DNA of 43,334 bases from an uncultured Collinsella sp. (lineage in GTDB: Bacteria > Actinomycetota > Coriobacteriia > Coriobacteriales > Coriobacteriaceae). Made by a program: the position numbers and the translations under genes. The notes beneath the pieces were generated by a model that did no database searches, was not told the origin of the DNA, and was given only the letters and a program-made list of their open reading frames with translations. The stretch is from the NCBI GenBank assembly GCA_902494935.1, contig CABUVH010000004.1, positions 1 to 43,334 on the forward strand, given 5' to 3'. Below, piece by piece: positions 24,655 through 32,967 of this stretch (the stretch's first letter is position 1; every line of letters starts with the position of its first letter).

Positions 24655-25692
24655 CTAACCCCGTATGTCCCTAACAGTCGAGCGTTCGACCAGCGTACTC
24701 GGCACATGAATCGCCTCGATAGACGAGCTCTCTCCAATCGCCGCCTCAAACGCAAGCTTACCGACACCGCGCAAATCAAATCGCAGCGTCGTCAGTCGAT
24801 TGTGAGGAACAAGTCCCTCGAGTGCGTCGTCGATACCAACCACGCTCACGTCGTCGGGCACGGACAGGCCCGCGTTCTCGAGCGCGGCGATAACGCCCAG
24901 CGCCATCTGGTCATTTGCCGCAAGCACGGCAGTCGGCGCCTGCGACCCGCCGGCAAGCACCTCGGCCGCAATCCGCTCGCCCATGGCGTACCCACTGTCC
25001 GCACTCCAATCGCCACGCAGCATCGGAGCGGCATCGACATGAGCACGACCCAGCGTATCGCGCCAACCGGCCTCACGAAAACGCGAGGAAATCGAGTTTT
25101 CCGGACCCGCCACAAACCGCATATTCGAGTGACCATGTTCCAGCAGATAATTGGTCAACAGCTCGCACGAACCATACTGGTCGGAGTCGATCGTCGTGCA
25201 GCGCGGATGCGCATACATGGACAGGATGACCGTTCGCACTCCCGGCTGGGGAACAAACTCCTCAAAATCGGGAGCCATGCGGTTCATGTTGAGAATCATG
25301 CCGTCGACGGGTCGCTCGACCATGCGGCGCGAGGCATCGGCAAGTGTATAGGGCTTGTCGCCGCCCATCTCGATCATAGTGACGGCAAAATCGTGCTCGC
25401 GCGCCGCTTGCATGATACCCTCGAGCGTCGCCAGGTTACCGACACGTGTGATGTTGTACATGCACAGGCCAATAGAACGATACGACCCGCCGCGCAACGC
25501 CGCTCCAGCAAAATTGGGACGAAAGCCCAGCTCTTCCATGGCGGCCAGCACACGCTTGCGCGTCTTTTCCGTCACGTTGGGCATACCGTTGACCACGCGA
25601 GACACAGTCTGGCGGCTCACGCCAGCGAGCGCCGCAACCTCTGCCGCGCTCGCCGAATGACCATTCCTTGTCTGCTGAGCCATGCCTTCCAC
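24655..25692 (-). CDS. LacI-family regulator of module 2
   Basis: About 345 residues. The helix-turn-helix is SAAEVAALAGVSRQTVSRVVNG (recognition pair RQ), the hinge FAGAALRGG, and the sugar-binding core has DGMILNMNR, VLAANDQMALG and DVSVVGIDDA. The start is uncertain: GTG at 25692 has AGG five bases before it, whereas the ATG at 25683 has its purine-rich stretch too close; an ATG at 25740 is also in frame. It is divergent from a LacG-like enzyme and IICB permease. Three dyads with the half-site ATGAGCAC lie upstream of those genes. Its C-terminal end abuts the palindromic repeat pair. Confidence 0.88.
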   Translation of the reverse strand: MEGMAQQTRNGHSASAAEVAALAGVSRQTVSRVVNGMPNVTEKTRKRVLAAMEELGFRPNFAGAALRGGSYRSIGLCMYNITRVGNLATLEGIMQAAREHDFAVTMIEMGGDKPYTLADASRRMVERPVDGMILNMNRMAPDFEEFVPQPGVRTVILSMYAHPRCTTIDSDQYGSCELLTNYLLEHGHSNMRFVAGPENSISSRFREAGWRDTLGRAHVDAAPMLRGDWSADSGYAMGERIAAEVLAGGSQAPTAVLAANDQMALGVIAALENAGLSVPDDVSVVGIDDALEGLVPHNRLTTLRFDLRGVGKLAFEAAIGESSSIEAIHVPSTLVERSTVRDIRG

Positions 25693-25743
25693 GCTAACCT
25701 GCTTCCCAACTATTCCCCGCGCCCATGGCGCATCGTACATACA

Positions 25744-25759
25744 TTGATAACGTGCTCAT
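25744..25759 (+). promoter_or_regulatory. Module 2 LacI operator, site 1
   Basis: TTGATAACGTGCTCAT, just upstream of the regulator start; the right half-site is the same as in sites 2 and 3. No gene lies in 25693-26027. Confidence 0.6.
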
Positions 25760-25827
25760 GATACCCGAGCCATATACCACAACATGAAAACTTCTGTCAA
25801 TCAAAACCGCTTACCGAACAAATACAA

Positions 25828-25837
25828 CCGTTCGCGG
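25828..25837 (+). promoter_or_regulatory. CCGTTCGCGG motif, module 2
   Basis: CCGTTCGCGG, one base from the exact motif, about 190 bases before the LacG-like gene. TACCGAACAA at 25812-25821 lies next to it. Confidence 0.5.
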
Positions 25838-25875
25838 CTGTTTGAAGTTGTTTTGTTTCTATACATCCCAGCCGG

Positions 25876-25913
25876 ATGTTAACGTGCTCATTGTCAAATG
25901 TTCACGTGCTCAT
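25876..25913 (+). promoter_or_regulatory. Module 2 LacI operators, sites 2 and 3
   Basis: ATGTTAACGTGCTCAT (25876-25891) and ATGTTCACGTGCTCAT (25898-25913), spaced 22 bp start to start, so two helical turns apart and on the same DNA face. Confidence 0.72.
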
Positions 25914-26027
25914 TTTGGTTCTAATCATTTTAAGATAGTGTTTATCGGGCTTTTTCACCGCTGAACGCTAACCAGGGAGCCTCCTGAGCGCAAACGCACA
26001 ATATCGAACAGCGAGACGAGAGGGTGT

Positions 26028-27476
26028 ATGCATATGTCTTTGCTAAACCGCGTACAGCAGCTGCCGAAGGGCTTTGTTTGGGGCGCCGCAACCGCCGCGT
26101 ACCAAACGGAAGGTTCCACGAAGGTGGCAGGCAAGGGTAAGACCATGTGGGACGATTACCTTGTCGCCCAGGGTCGCTTTTTGCCCGACCCGGCCAGTGA
26201 TTTCTACAACCGCTACGAGGAGGATATCCGCCTTTCTGCCGAGCATGGACTCAACGCCATCCGTGTGTCCATCGCCTGGACCCGCATCTTCCCCAACGGC
26301 GACGATGCCGAGCCCCTCGCCGAGGGCGTTAAGCACTACCACGAGCTGTTCGCCTGCTGCAAAAAGTATGGCGTCGAGCCCTATGTGTCCCTGCATCACT
26401 TTGACTCCCCCGCCGCCCTGTTCAACCAGGGCGACTGGCTCAACCGCAAGACCGTCGACGCCTATGTGCGCTATGCCGAGTTCTGCTTCCGCGAGTTCCG
26501 CGAGGTCAAGAATTGGTTCACCATCAACGAGCTCATCAGCCTCTCGCACTCCCAATACATCCAAGGCAACTTCCCGCCCAACCATCACTTTGATGTGACG
26601 AGCGGCATCCAGAGCCAGCACAACGAGCTCGTTGCCCACGCCCGCGCCGTCAACCTGTATAAGGATCTTGACGAGACCGAGCACCTGGGCGGACGCATTG
26701 GCATGGTCAACGTCCTGACGCCGGCATATCCTGCCACAGACTCGCCCGCCGACCAGCACGCCGCCGACCTGTACAACGCCTTCTACACCGACTTCATCAT
26801 GGACGGCGCCTTCCTAGGTCACTACTCCGCGCGCACCCTCTCACTCATCAACGAGATTCTGCGTGCCAACAACGCCACGCTTACGGTTGAGGACAGCGAC
26901 ATGGAGGAGCTCGCCAAGGCGGCACCCCGCAACGATATGTTCGGCCTCAACTACTATCAGTCGGCGTTTATCGCCGCCTACGATGGCGAGTCCACCAACA
27001 GCTTTAACGGCACCGGAGACAAGGGCACCTCGTGCTTTAAGTTTAAGGGCGTCGGGCAGCAGGTCGATATGCCGGGTATCCCCACCACCGACTGGGATTG
27101 GCTCATCTACCCGCAAGGCCTCTACGACACGCTCAAGCACATCAGCGCCACCTATCCCAACCTCCCCGTCATCTATATCACCGAAAACGGCCTGGGCCAC
27201 AAGGACCCCGAGCCCGACGCAAACGGCATCGTCGCCGATCCCGAGCGCATCGACTTTGTCGACCAGCACATGGAGAAGGTGCTCCAGGCGCGTGCCGAGG
27301 GCGTCGACGTCCAGGGCTACTTTATCTGGAGCCTGCAGGACCAGTTCTCGTGGGCCAATGGCTATAACAAGCGCTACGGCCTGTTCTACATCGACTTCGA
27401 CACGCAAAAACGCTACATCAAGCAGTCGGCACTCTGGTACAAGGAGCTCGCCGACACTATGGCGGACGCGCAGTAG
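26028..27476 (+). CDS. 6-phospho-beta-galactosidase-like GH1 enzyme (module 2)
   Basis: 482 residues, GH1. The signature is FVWGAATAAYQTEG; the acid/base is Glu168 in TINEL and the nucleophile Glu386 in ITENG; the phosphate-binding segment is SWANGYNKRY. It is the most divergent of the three GH1 copies: FTFNE is FTINE, SWTNG is SWANG, and the middle of the protein has its own indels. It may therefore prefer a different phosphorylated disaccharide. Two ATGs, at 26028 and 26034, can serve as the start behind GAGAGGGTGT. It is first in its operon, with the permease second, the reverse of modules 1 and 3. Confidence 0.88.
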   Translation: MHMSLLNRVQQLPKGFVWGAATAAYQTEGSTKVAGKGKTMWDDYLVAQGRFLPDPASDFYNRYEEDIRLSAEHGLNAIRVSIAWTRIFPNGDDAEPLAEGVKHYHELFACCKKYGVEPYVSLHHFDSPAALFNQGDWLNRKTVDAYVRYAEFCFREFREVKNWFTINELISLSHSQYIQGNFPPNHHFDVTSGIQSQHNELVAHARAVNLYKDLDETEHLGGRIGMVNVLTPAYPATDSPADQHAADLYNAFYTDFIMDGAFLGHYSARTLSLINEILRANNATLTVEDSDMEELAKAAPRNDMFGLNYYQSAFIAAYDGESTNSFNGTGDKGTSCFKFKGVGQQVDMPGIPTTDWDWLIYPQGLYDTLKHISATYPNLPVIYITENGLGHKDPEPDANGIVADPERIDFVDQHMEKVLQARAEGVDVQGYFIWSLQDQFSWANGYNKRYGLFYIDFDTQKRYIKQSALWYKELADTMADAQ

Positions 27477-27500
27477 CGCATCGCCTCGCTTTCCCCCGAG

Positions 27501-27539
27501 GGGGAGCGGCCCCATGCGATACAAACCCAGCCGCTCCCC
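27501..27539 (+). other. Intercistronic hairpin, module 2
   Basis: A perfect 10-bp stem, GGGGAGCGGC (27501-27510) with GCCGCTCCCC (27530-27539), without a T-tail, in the 175-base gap between glycosidase and permease. It could reduce or stabilise the distal message. Confidence 0.6.
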
Positions 27540-27651
27540 TCTCTCCCCCTGGGACCGACCCCGCCTGCACCCGGGCTTTTAGCAAGCGGGAGACCATATA
27601 GGTTTTCAACGTCCATGCCATTAAGATTTCATGCAAAGAGGAGCGTGAACT

Positions 27652-29412
27652 ATGGAATCGATCGTTAAGTTCTTGGAGAAAGGTCAGCCGTACTTCGACA
27701 AGGTCTCTAAGAACATCTACCTTCAGGCCATTAAAGACGGCTTTTTGGCAGCAATGCCCATCATCCTGTCTTCTTCTGTCTTCCTGCTTATTTCGACCCT
27801 GCCGGGCGTTGTCGCCACGGTCGGCGGCTTTACGCTGCCCGACTGGTGGAACGTCGACGTCGTGAACTTCTGCAACAAGGTTTACAACTTCACGATGGGC
27901 ATCGTGGGCATCATGGTCGCCGGCACCACCGCAAGCGCGCTGACCGGCTCCAAGAACCGCCGCATGCCTGCCGGCAAGGCCATCAACGCCACGAGCACCA
28001 TGGTCGCCGCCATGTGCGCTATGCTCATCTTGGCCGTTACCCAGACGAGTGCCAAGATCGACGGCGCCGATGTCTCGGTGTTCTTTACCGACAACATGGG
28101 CACCAAGGGCCTGCTGAGCTCCTTTGTCGCCGCATTTGCCACGGTCAACATCTATGCCTTCTGCATTAAGCGAGACATCACCATCAAGCTGCCCAAAGAA
28201 GTCCCCGGCGCCATCGCCCAGAACTTCCGCGACATCTTCGCCTTCAGCTTCTCCATCCTGTTTGTCGCCGTCATCGACGTTATCTGCCGCACCTGCTTGG
28301 CCGTCCCGTTTGCCAACGTCATCTCCACGCTGGTGAGCCCGCTGTTCGCCGCTGCCGATTCCTACGCCGGCCTCGCCCTCATCTGGTTCATGATCCCGCT
28401 GTTCTGGTTCATGGGCATCCACGGCCCCTCGGTCGTTAAGCCTGCCCTCAACGCCGCGCTGTTTGGCAACATCACCACCAACCTCGCCACGCTGCAGGCC
28501 GGCGGTCACCCCGCCCTCGCCCTGACCGAGAACTTCGGTAACTACATCGGCGAACTCGGCGGCACCGGCGCCACGTTCATTGTCCCGATCATCTTCCTGC
28601 TCTTTATGCGCTCCAAGCAGCTCAAGGCCGTCGGCAAAGCCTCTGTCGTACCCGTGATGTTCGCCGTCAACGAACCGCTGCTGTTCGCCGCGCCCATCAT
28701 CCTCAACCCGTACTTCCTGATCCCGTTCCTGTTTGCCCCCGTGGCCAACGTCCTCATTGGTAAGTTCTTCATCGACTTTTTGGGCATGAACGGCTTTATC
28801 TATGCCATGCCGTGGGCACTCCCCGGACCGATCGGCACCTTCATCGACACCAACTTCCAGCCGATCTCTCTGGTCCTGGTTGTCGTCCTGCTGGTCGTTG
28901 ACTTCTTAATCTACTACCCGTTCTGCAAGGCCTACGACAACGTCCTGTGCAAGCAGGAGGCCGAGACCCTGGCCGAAGAAGAGGCCGAGGAGACCAAGGC
29001 CGTCAAGACCGCTGCCGCCCCCGCCGTTGAGGCTCCTGTTGTCGAGACCGCTTCTGCCACTGAGGCCTCCGCAGCTCCGTCCGCCCTTAAGGGCAAGGAT
29101 CTGAGGGTTCTGGTTCTGTGCGCTGGCGCCGGCACCTCTGCACTGCTCGCCAACGCGCTTAAGGAAGGCGCCGACGAGCTGGGCATCGACATTACCGCCA
29201 ACGCCGGTGCCTACGGCAGCCACTACGCCATCATGGACCAGTACAACGTCATCGTCCTGGCTCCGCAGGTTCGCACCTATTACAACGAGATGAAGGCCGA
29301 CACCGACCGCCTGGGCATCACGCTGCTGTCGCCCAAGGGCAAACAGTACATCGACCTCACTAAGGATCCCAAGGGTGCCGTCGCCTGGATCGAGGAAAAC
29401 CTCGAGGCATAA
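27652..29412 (+). CDS. Lactose-type PTS permease, IICB fusion (module 2)
   Basis: 586 residues, LacE layout. The IIC domain begins VKFLEKGQPYFDKVSKNIYLQAIKDGF and contains WFMGIHGPSVVKPAL and NEPLLFAAPIILNP. A linker rich in Ala, Glu and Val spans about 430-480. The IIB phosphocysteine is Cys490 in VLVLCAGAGTSALL. It lacks IIA. The ATG follows AAAGAGGAG. It is likely co-transcribed with the GH1 gene 175 bases upstream and ends at the 29445 terminator. It is closer to the module 3 permease (Asn-Ile-Tyr-Leu start, CAGAGTS IIB loop, AYGSHYAIMDQYNVIVLAPQ region) than to module 1. Confidence 0.92.
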   Translation: MESIVKFLEKGQPYFDKVSKNIYLQAIKDGFLAAMPIILSSSVFLLISTLPGVVATVGGFTLPDWWNVDVVNFCNKVYNFTMGIVGIMVAGTTASALTGSKNRRMPAGKAINATSTMVAAMCAMLILAVTQTSAKIDGADVSVFFTDNMGTKGLLSSFVAAFATVNIYAFCIKRDITIKLPKEVPGAIAQNFRDIFAFSFSILFVAVIDVICRTCLAVPFANVISTLVSPLFAAADSYAGLALIWFMIPLFWFMGIHGPSVVKPALNAALFGNITTNLATLQAGGHPALALTENFGNYIGELGGTGATFIVPIIFLLFMRSKQLKAVGKASVVPVMFAVNEPLLFAAPIILNPYFLIPFLFAPVANVLIGKFFIDFLGMNGFIYAMPWALPGPIGTFIDTNFQPISLVLVVVLLVVDFLIYYPFCKAYDNVLCKQEAETLAEEEAEETKAVKTAAAPAVEAPVVETASATEASAAPSALKGKDLRVLVLCAGAGTSALLANALKEGADELGIDITANAGAYGSHYAIMDQYNVIVLAPQVRTYYNEMKADTDRLGITLLSPKGKQYIDLTKDPKGAVAWIEENLEA

Positions 29413-29442
29413 AACGCTGACGCCACCTGCCGCTCGCAGAAA

Positions 29443-29488
29443 AAAAATGGCCTGTGCATCGATGCGTGATGCGCGGGCCATTTTGTTT
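29443..29488 (+). terminator. Terminator of module 2 operon
   Basis: AAAATGGCC-type stem (29445-29453 with 29475-29484) containing an inner GCATC/GATGC stem and followed by TTTTGTTTAG. Confidence 0.85.
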
Positions 29489-29510
29489 AGACCGCACCCG
29501 TCCTCCTGTT

Positions 29511-29810
29511 CATCTTAATCTGTAACATCTAGCCGAGTTTTTGGGTCCCAGCTGTTACAGATCGAGGTGAACGCACAGGCCAAGCCAAAAATCTCAATCT
29601 GTAACATGTAGACCGCTTTTGACCGCTTAGATGTTACAGATCGAGACAAACAGATGGGTCAATCCAATCAATCTAGATCTGTAACACCTGGCTGGTCATT
29701 TCACTCCTAACTGTTACAGATCGAGACAAAGATGATGGCTGGGTAGACAAAATCTCAATCTATAACACCTAGTCGAGTTTTCGGGTCCCACCTGTTACAG
29801 ATTTAGACGA
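29511..29810. repeat. Four tandem 60-bp palindromic elements (units C-F)
   Basis: Units at about 29511-29571, 29590-29650, 29671-29730 and 29751-29809, spaced close to 80 bp. All have arms of type ATCTGTAACA / TGTTACAGATCGAGAC. Loops are CCGAGTTTTTGGGTCC, CCGCTTTTGACCG, GGTCATTTCACTCC and CGAGTTTTCGGGTCC in order. They fill the gap between the convergent permease and the next LacI gene. Confidence 0.87.
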
Positions 29811-29825
29811 GCAGGCCGAGCACGT

Positions 29826-30836
29826 CTACGCCCGCAGATCCCTTACGCTGGAACGCTCGACCAACACGCCCGAGACGAGCGTACGACTTCTGGAGCTCGG
29901 GGCTTCCAGACCTGCGACGACCTCGTTAAGCGCACGGATGCCCAGTTCGCGGTGGCGAAACTTCACCGACGTCAGAATCGAGTTGGGAATCGTCTTGTAG
30001 AGCTCATCGTCGAAGCCGATCACGGACACGTCGTCGGGCACATTGAGCCCTTTGTCACGTAGAGCCATCATCACGCCGTTTGCCATGCAGTCGTTAGCAG
30101 CGAGGACCGCCGTGCAATCGGGCTTATCGGCAAGCACAAGGCCCGCGGCATAGCCACTATCCGCATTCCAATCGCCTTGCAGAGGCTCGGGCGGCTCAAT
30201 GCCACGTGCCTCGAGTGCCGCTCGCCAACCTTTCATACGGCACTGGCTCGACAGTGACTCTTTCTTACCAGAGATGAAGTACACGTTCTTGTGCCCGTGG
30301 TTCAAGAAGTACTCGCACGCCATGCGCGCGCCGCCCTCTTGGTCGTCACTGACGGTGGAGCAGGTAGGATGTTCCATCGGTGTGATAATCACCGTCTTGA
30401 GGTCTTTCGGCGCCTCAAAGGTATCAAAGTCATCGACCATCTGGCGCAGGTTGAAAATCATGCCGTCGACGGGAAGCTGCGACATCCTACGCGCCGCTTC
30501 GGCAAGGGTCATCTTCTCCCCTGCGCGCTTCTTAATCATCGTGAGAGCAAAGCCTCGCTCTTCGGCGGCATCGGCGATACCGTCAATCATGTCCACGGCG
30601 CCGCCCGACAAGTGGAACATCACCACGCCGATGCACCCGTAACGGCCCAACTTGAGTGAACGCGCGGCAAAGTTCGCCCGGAACCCAAGCTCCTCCATGG
30701 CCACATGGACCCTATCGCGTGTCGACTCTCGCACGCTATCAGGCTCGTTGATCACGCGCGACACCGTCTTGAGAGAAACACCCGCGGCAATCGCCACATC
30801 GTTCATCGAGACGTTTTTCTTGTCCATCGTTGCCAC
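29826..30836 (-). CDS. LacI-family regulator of module 3
   Basis: About 336 residues. The helix-turn-helix is VSMNDVAIAAGVSLKTVSRVINE (recognition pair LK), the hinge FAARSLKLG, and the core has DGMIFNLRQ, VLAANDCMANG and DVSVIGFDDE. The start chosen is GTG at 30836, with GGAG five bases upstream; the ATG at 30827 is the alternative. It is divergent from an IICB permease and LacG-like enzyme. A perfect 16-bp palindrome ATGACAACGTTGTCAT lies before that operon. It is the most divergent of the four LacI paralogues in the recognition helix and hinge. Confidence 0.88.
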   Translation of the reverse strand: MATMDKKNVSMNDVAIAAGVSLKTVSRVINEPDSVRESTRDRVHVAMEELGFRANFAARSLKLGRYGCIGVVMFHLSGGAVDMIDGIADAAEERGFALTMIKKRAGEKMTLAEAARRMSQLPVDGMIFNLRQMVDDFDTFEAPKDLKTVIITPMEHPTCSTVSDDQEGGARMACEYFLNHGHKNVYFISGKKESLSSQCRMKGWRAALEARGIEPPEPLQGDWNADSGYAAGLVLADKPDCTAVLAANDCMANGVMMALRDKGLNVPDDVSVIGFDDELYKTIPNSILTSVKFRHRELGIRALNEVVAGLEAPSSRSRTLVSGVLVERSSVRDLRA

Positions 30837-30931
30837 TGCTTCTCCACTCGGTTTTGCATCGCTTGTTTGTTGCGTTCTAGCATACACTACCTGCCTGACT
30901 GATAAATCAGCCGTTTATCGGACAATATCGA

Positions 30932-30941
30932 CCGTTCACCC
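30932..30941 (+). promoter_or_regulatory. CCGTTCACCC motif, module 3
   Basis: CCGTTCACCC, about 171 bases before the permease gene, joined directly to ACAATATCGA at 30922-30931. Confidence 0.5.
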
Positions 30942-30967
30942 GTAAATCCTTGTTGCTCTTCCAAAAA

Positions 30968-31006
30968 TGTCTTACGTTGTCATTAACGAAATGACAACGT
31001 TGTCAT
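30968..31006 (+). promoter_or_regulatory. Module 3 LacI operators
   Basis: The perfect palindrome ATGACAACGTTGTCAT lies at 30991-31006, and a half-matching site TGTCTTACGTTGTCAT at 30968-30983, start to start 23 bp. The right half-sites are identical. Confidence 0.72.
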
Positions 31007-31111
31007 TTCGCAATGCCTTCCTTGAGCAGGAAGGTTTCCGGGCAGTCCTGACCATCCATCGACGACCAGTTCCATCCACATGCATCGCGCATCAAGTAGC
31101 AAAGGAGCTCT

Positions 31112-32890
31112 ATGGACGCCATCGTAAAGATGCTCGAAAAGCATCAGCCGTTCTTTGAGAAGATCTCGAGGAACATCTACCTCCAGGCTATTAAGGACGG
31201 ATTCCTTGGGTGCATGCCCATCGTCCTCACCTCTTCGATCTTTCTGCTCATTGCCACCCTTCCCGGCGTAGTCGGTATCACGCTGCCCCAGCCGCTCATC
31301 GACTGGTGCAACAAGCTGTACAACTTCACCATGGGCGTCATGGGCATCATGGTTGCCGGCACCACTGCCAAGAACTTTACGGCTTCCATGAACCGTCGCA
31401 TGCCCGCCGGCAAGGTGCTCAACGACGGCTCCACCATGGTGGCCGCCCAGTGCAGTATGCTTTTGCTCGCCGTTACGCAGTTCACCACCAAGTTCAACGG
31501 CTCCGAGCTTTCGGTCTTCGATTGCACCAGCATGGGCACGCGCGGTCTGTTCTCGGCCTATATCGCCGCGTTCATCACCGTGTGGGTCTACAAATTCTGC
31601 GTCTCGCGCGATCTGACCATTAAGCTGCCCAAGGAGGTCCCGGGCGCCATCGCTCAGAACTTCCGCGACATCATCCCCTTTGGCGGCGCCGTCATCATCT
31701 GCGGCATCATCGATGTGGTTGTGCGCAACCTCATGGGCGTTCCGTTCTCCGAGCTGCTCATCAAGCTGCTCTCCCCGCTCTTTACCGCGGCAGAAACCTA
31801 TCCTGGCCTTATCCTTATCCAGGCAGCCACCGCGTTCTTCTGGTTCATCGGCGTCCACGGCCCCTCGATTGTCCAGCCGGGCATCGACCCCATCCGTCTT
31901 GCCAACCAGGCCGAGAACCTGCAGGTTCTGCTGGCCGGTGGCCACCCCGCCCACTCCCTCACCTTTAACATGTCGCTCGTGGGTGAGTTCGGCGGCACCG
32001 GCGCCACGTTCATCGTGCCGCTTCTGCTGATTCTCTTTATGAAGTCCAAGCAGCTCAAAGCCGTCGGTAAGGCCTCGATTGTTCCTGTTGCCTTCGCCGT
32101 CAACGAACCGCTGCTCTTTGGCGCGCCGATGATCCTTAACCCCTACATGCTCATCCCCTTTGTTGCCGCCGGCTGCGTCAACGTAAGCGTTGCCAAGTTC
32201 TTTATCGACAACGTGGGCATGAACGGCTTCTCCTTCGTGGTGCCTTGGGCTACCCCTGCCCCCATCGGCATCTTCATCACCACGAACTTCCAGCTTATCG
32301 CCCTGGTATTTGTCGCGATTATCATCTTGCTGGACGCCATCATCTACCTGCCGTTCTTGAAGGCATACGATAAGCTGCTCTGCGACCAGGAGGCCGAGCG
32401 CGCCGCCGAGCTGGGTCTCGAGTCCGATGGTGCTGCCACCATCGCCGCCAGCACCTCTGCGCCCGCTGTCGAGCAGGCCACCGCTGCCGTCGAGCCGACC
32501 GCCGCTGCCGCCGACAGCGAGCCTGTCGCCGATCAGCCCGAGCCCGCTGCCGATGCATCCGCTAAGAAGGATGTCGACGGTCTGAAGGTCCTCGTCCTGT
32601 GCGCCGGCGCCGGCACCTCTGCCATGCTCGCCAACGCCATCAAGGAAGGTGCCGCACAGACCGGAGAGAACATCGCTTCCTCCGCAGGCGCCTATGGCCA
32701 GCACACTGCCATCATGGATCAGTACGACGTTATCGTGCTCGCCCCGCAGGTTCGTAGCTACTACAACGACATGAAGGCCGACACCGATCGCCTGGGCATT
32801 AAGCTGCTCGCCCCGCGCGGCAAGGAATATATCGACCTTACCCGCGACCCCGCTGGCGCCATCAAGTGGCTCCGCGAGAACCTCGACTAG
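31112..32890 (+). CDS. Lactose-type PTS permease, IICB fusion (module 3)
   Basis: 592 residues, LacE layout. The IIC domain begins VKMLEKHQPFFEKISRNIYL and has WFIGVHGPSIVQPGI and NEPLLFGAPMILNP. A long linker rich in Ala, Val, Glu and Pro (about 430-488) precedes a IIB domain with Cys497 in VLVLCAGAGTSAML. IIA is absent. The ATG follows AAAGGAG. It is first gene of an operon with the LacG-like gene 78 bases downstream. The start MDAIVKMLEKHQPFF is nearly the same as in the fourth permease (36529-38223), so these two may share recent ancestry. Confidence 0.92.
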   Translation: MDAIVKMLEKHQPFFEKISRNIYLQAIKDGFLGCMPIVLTSSIFLLIATLPGVVGITLPQPLIDWCNKLYNFTMGVMGIMVAGTTAKNFTASMNRRMPAGKVLNDGSTMVAAQCSMLLLAVTQFTTKFNGSELSVFDCTSMGTRGLFSAYIAAFITVWVYKFCVSRDLTIKLPKEVPGAIAQNFRDIIPFGGAVIICGIIDVVVRNLMGVPFSELLIKLLSPLFTAAETYPGLILIQAATAFFWFIGVHGPSIVQPGIDPIRLANQAENLQVLLAGGHPAHSLTFNMSLVGEFGGTGATFIVPLLLILFMKSKQLKAVGKASIVPVAFAVNEPLLFGAPMILNPYMLIPFVAAGCVNVSVAKFFIDNVGMNGFSFVVPWATPAPIGIFITTNFQLIALVFVAIIILLDAIIYLPFLKAYDKLLCDQEAERAAELGLESDGAATIAASTSAPAVEQATAAVEPTAAAADSEPVADQPEPAADASAKKDVDGLKVLVLCAGAGTSAMLANAIKEGAAQTGENIASSAGAYGQHTAIMDQYDVIVLAPQVRSYYNDMKADTDRLGIKLLAPRGKEYIDLTRDPAGAIKWLRENLD

Positions 32891-32905
32891 GTTCCTCCCT
32901 CTGTT

Positions 32906-32932
32906 GGTGCCCGGATCCTCAGTTCGGGCACC
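32906..32932 (+). other. Intercistronic hairpin, module 3
   Basis: GGTGCCCG (32906-32913) pairs with CGGGCACC (32925-32932) between permease and glycosidase, in the same place as the module 1 hairpin but with an unrelated sequence. Confidence 0.6.
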
Positions 32933-32967
32933 TCCCCCTATTCCGTATCCCACTGAAAGGATGACTC

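Noticed and set aside
29511..29810. Regularly spaced repeats that look like a small CRISPR array
   Set aside because: Each unit is itself a 60-bp palindrome with diverged copies and two loop types. The intervening sequences are only about 20 bases, and no cas gene is present.
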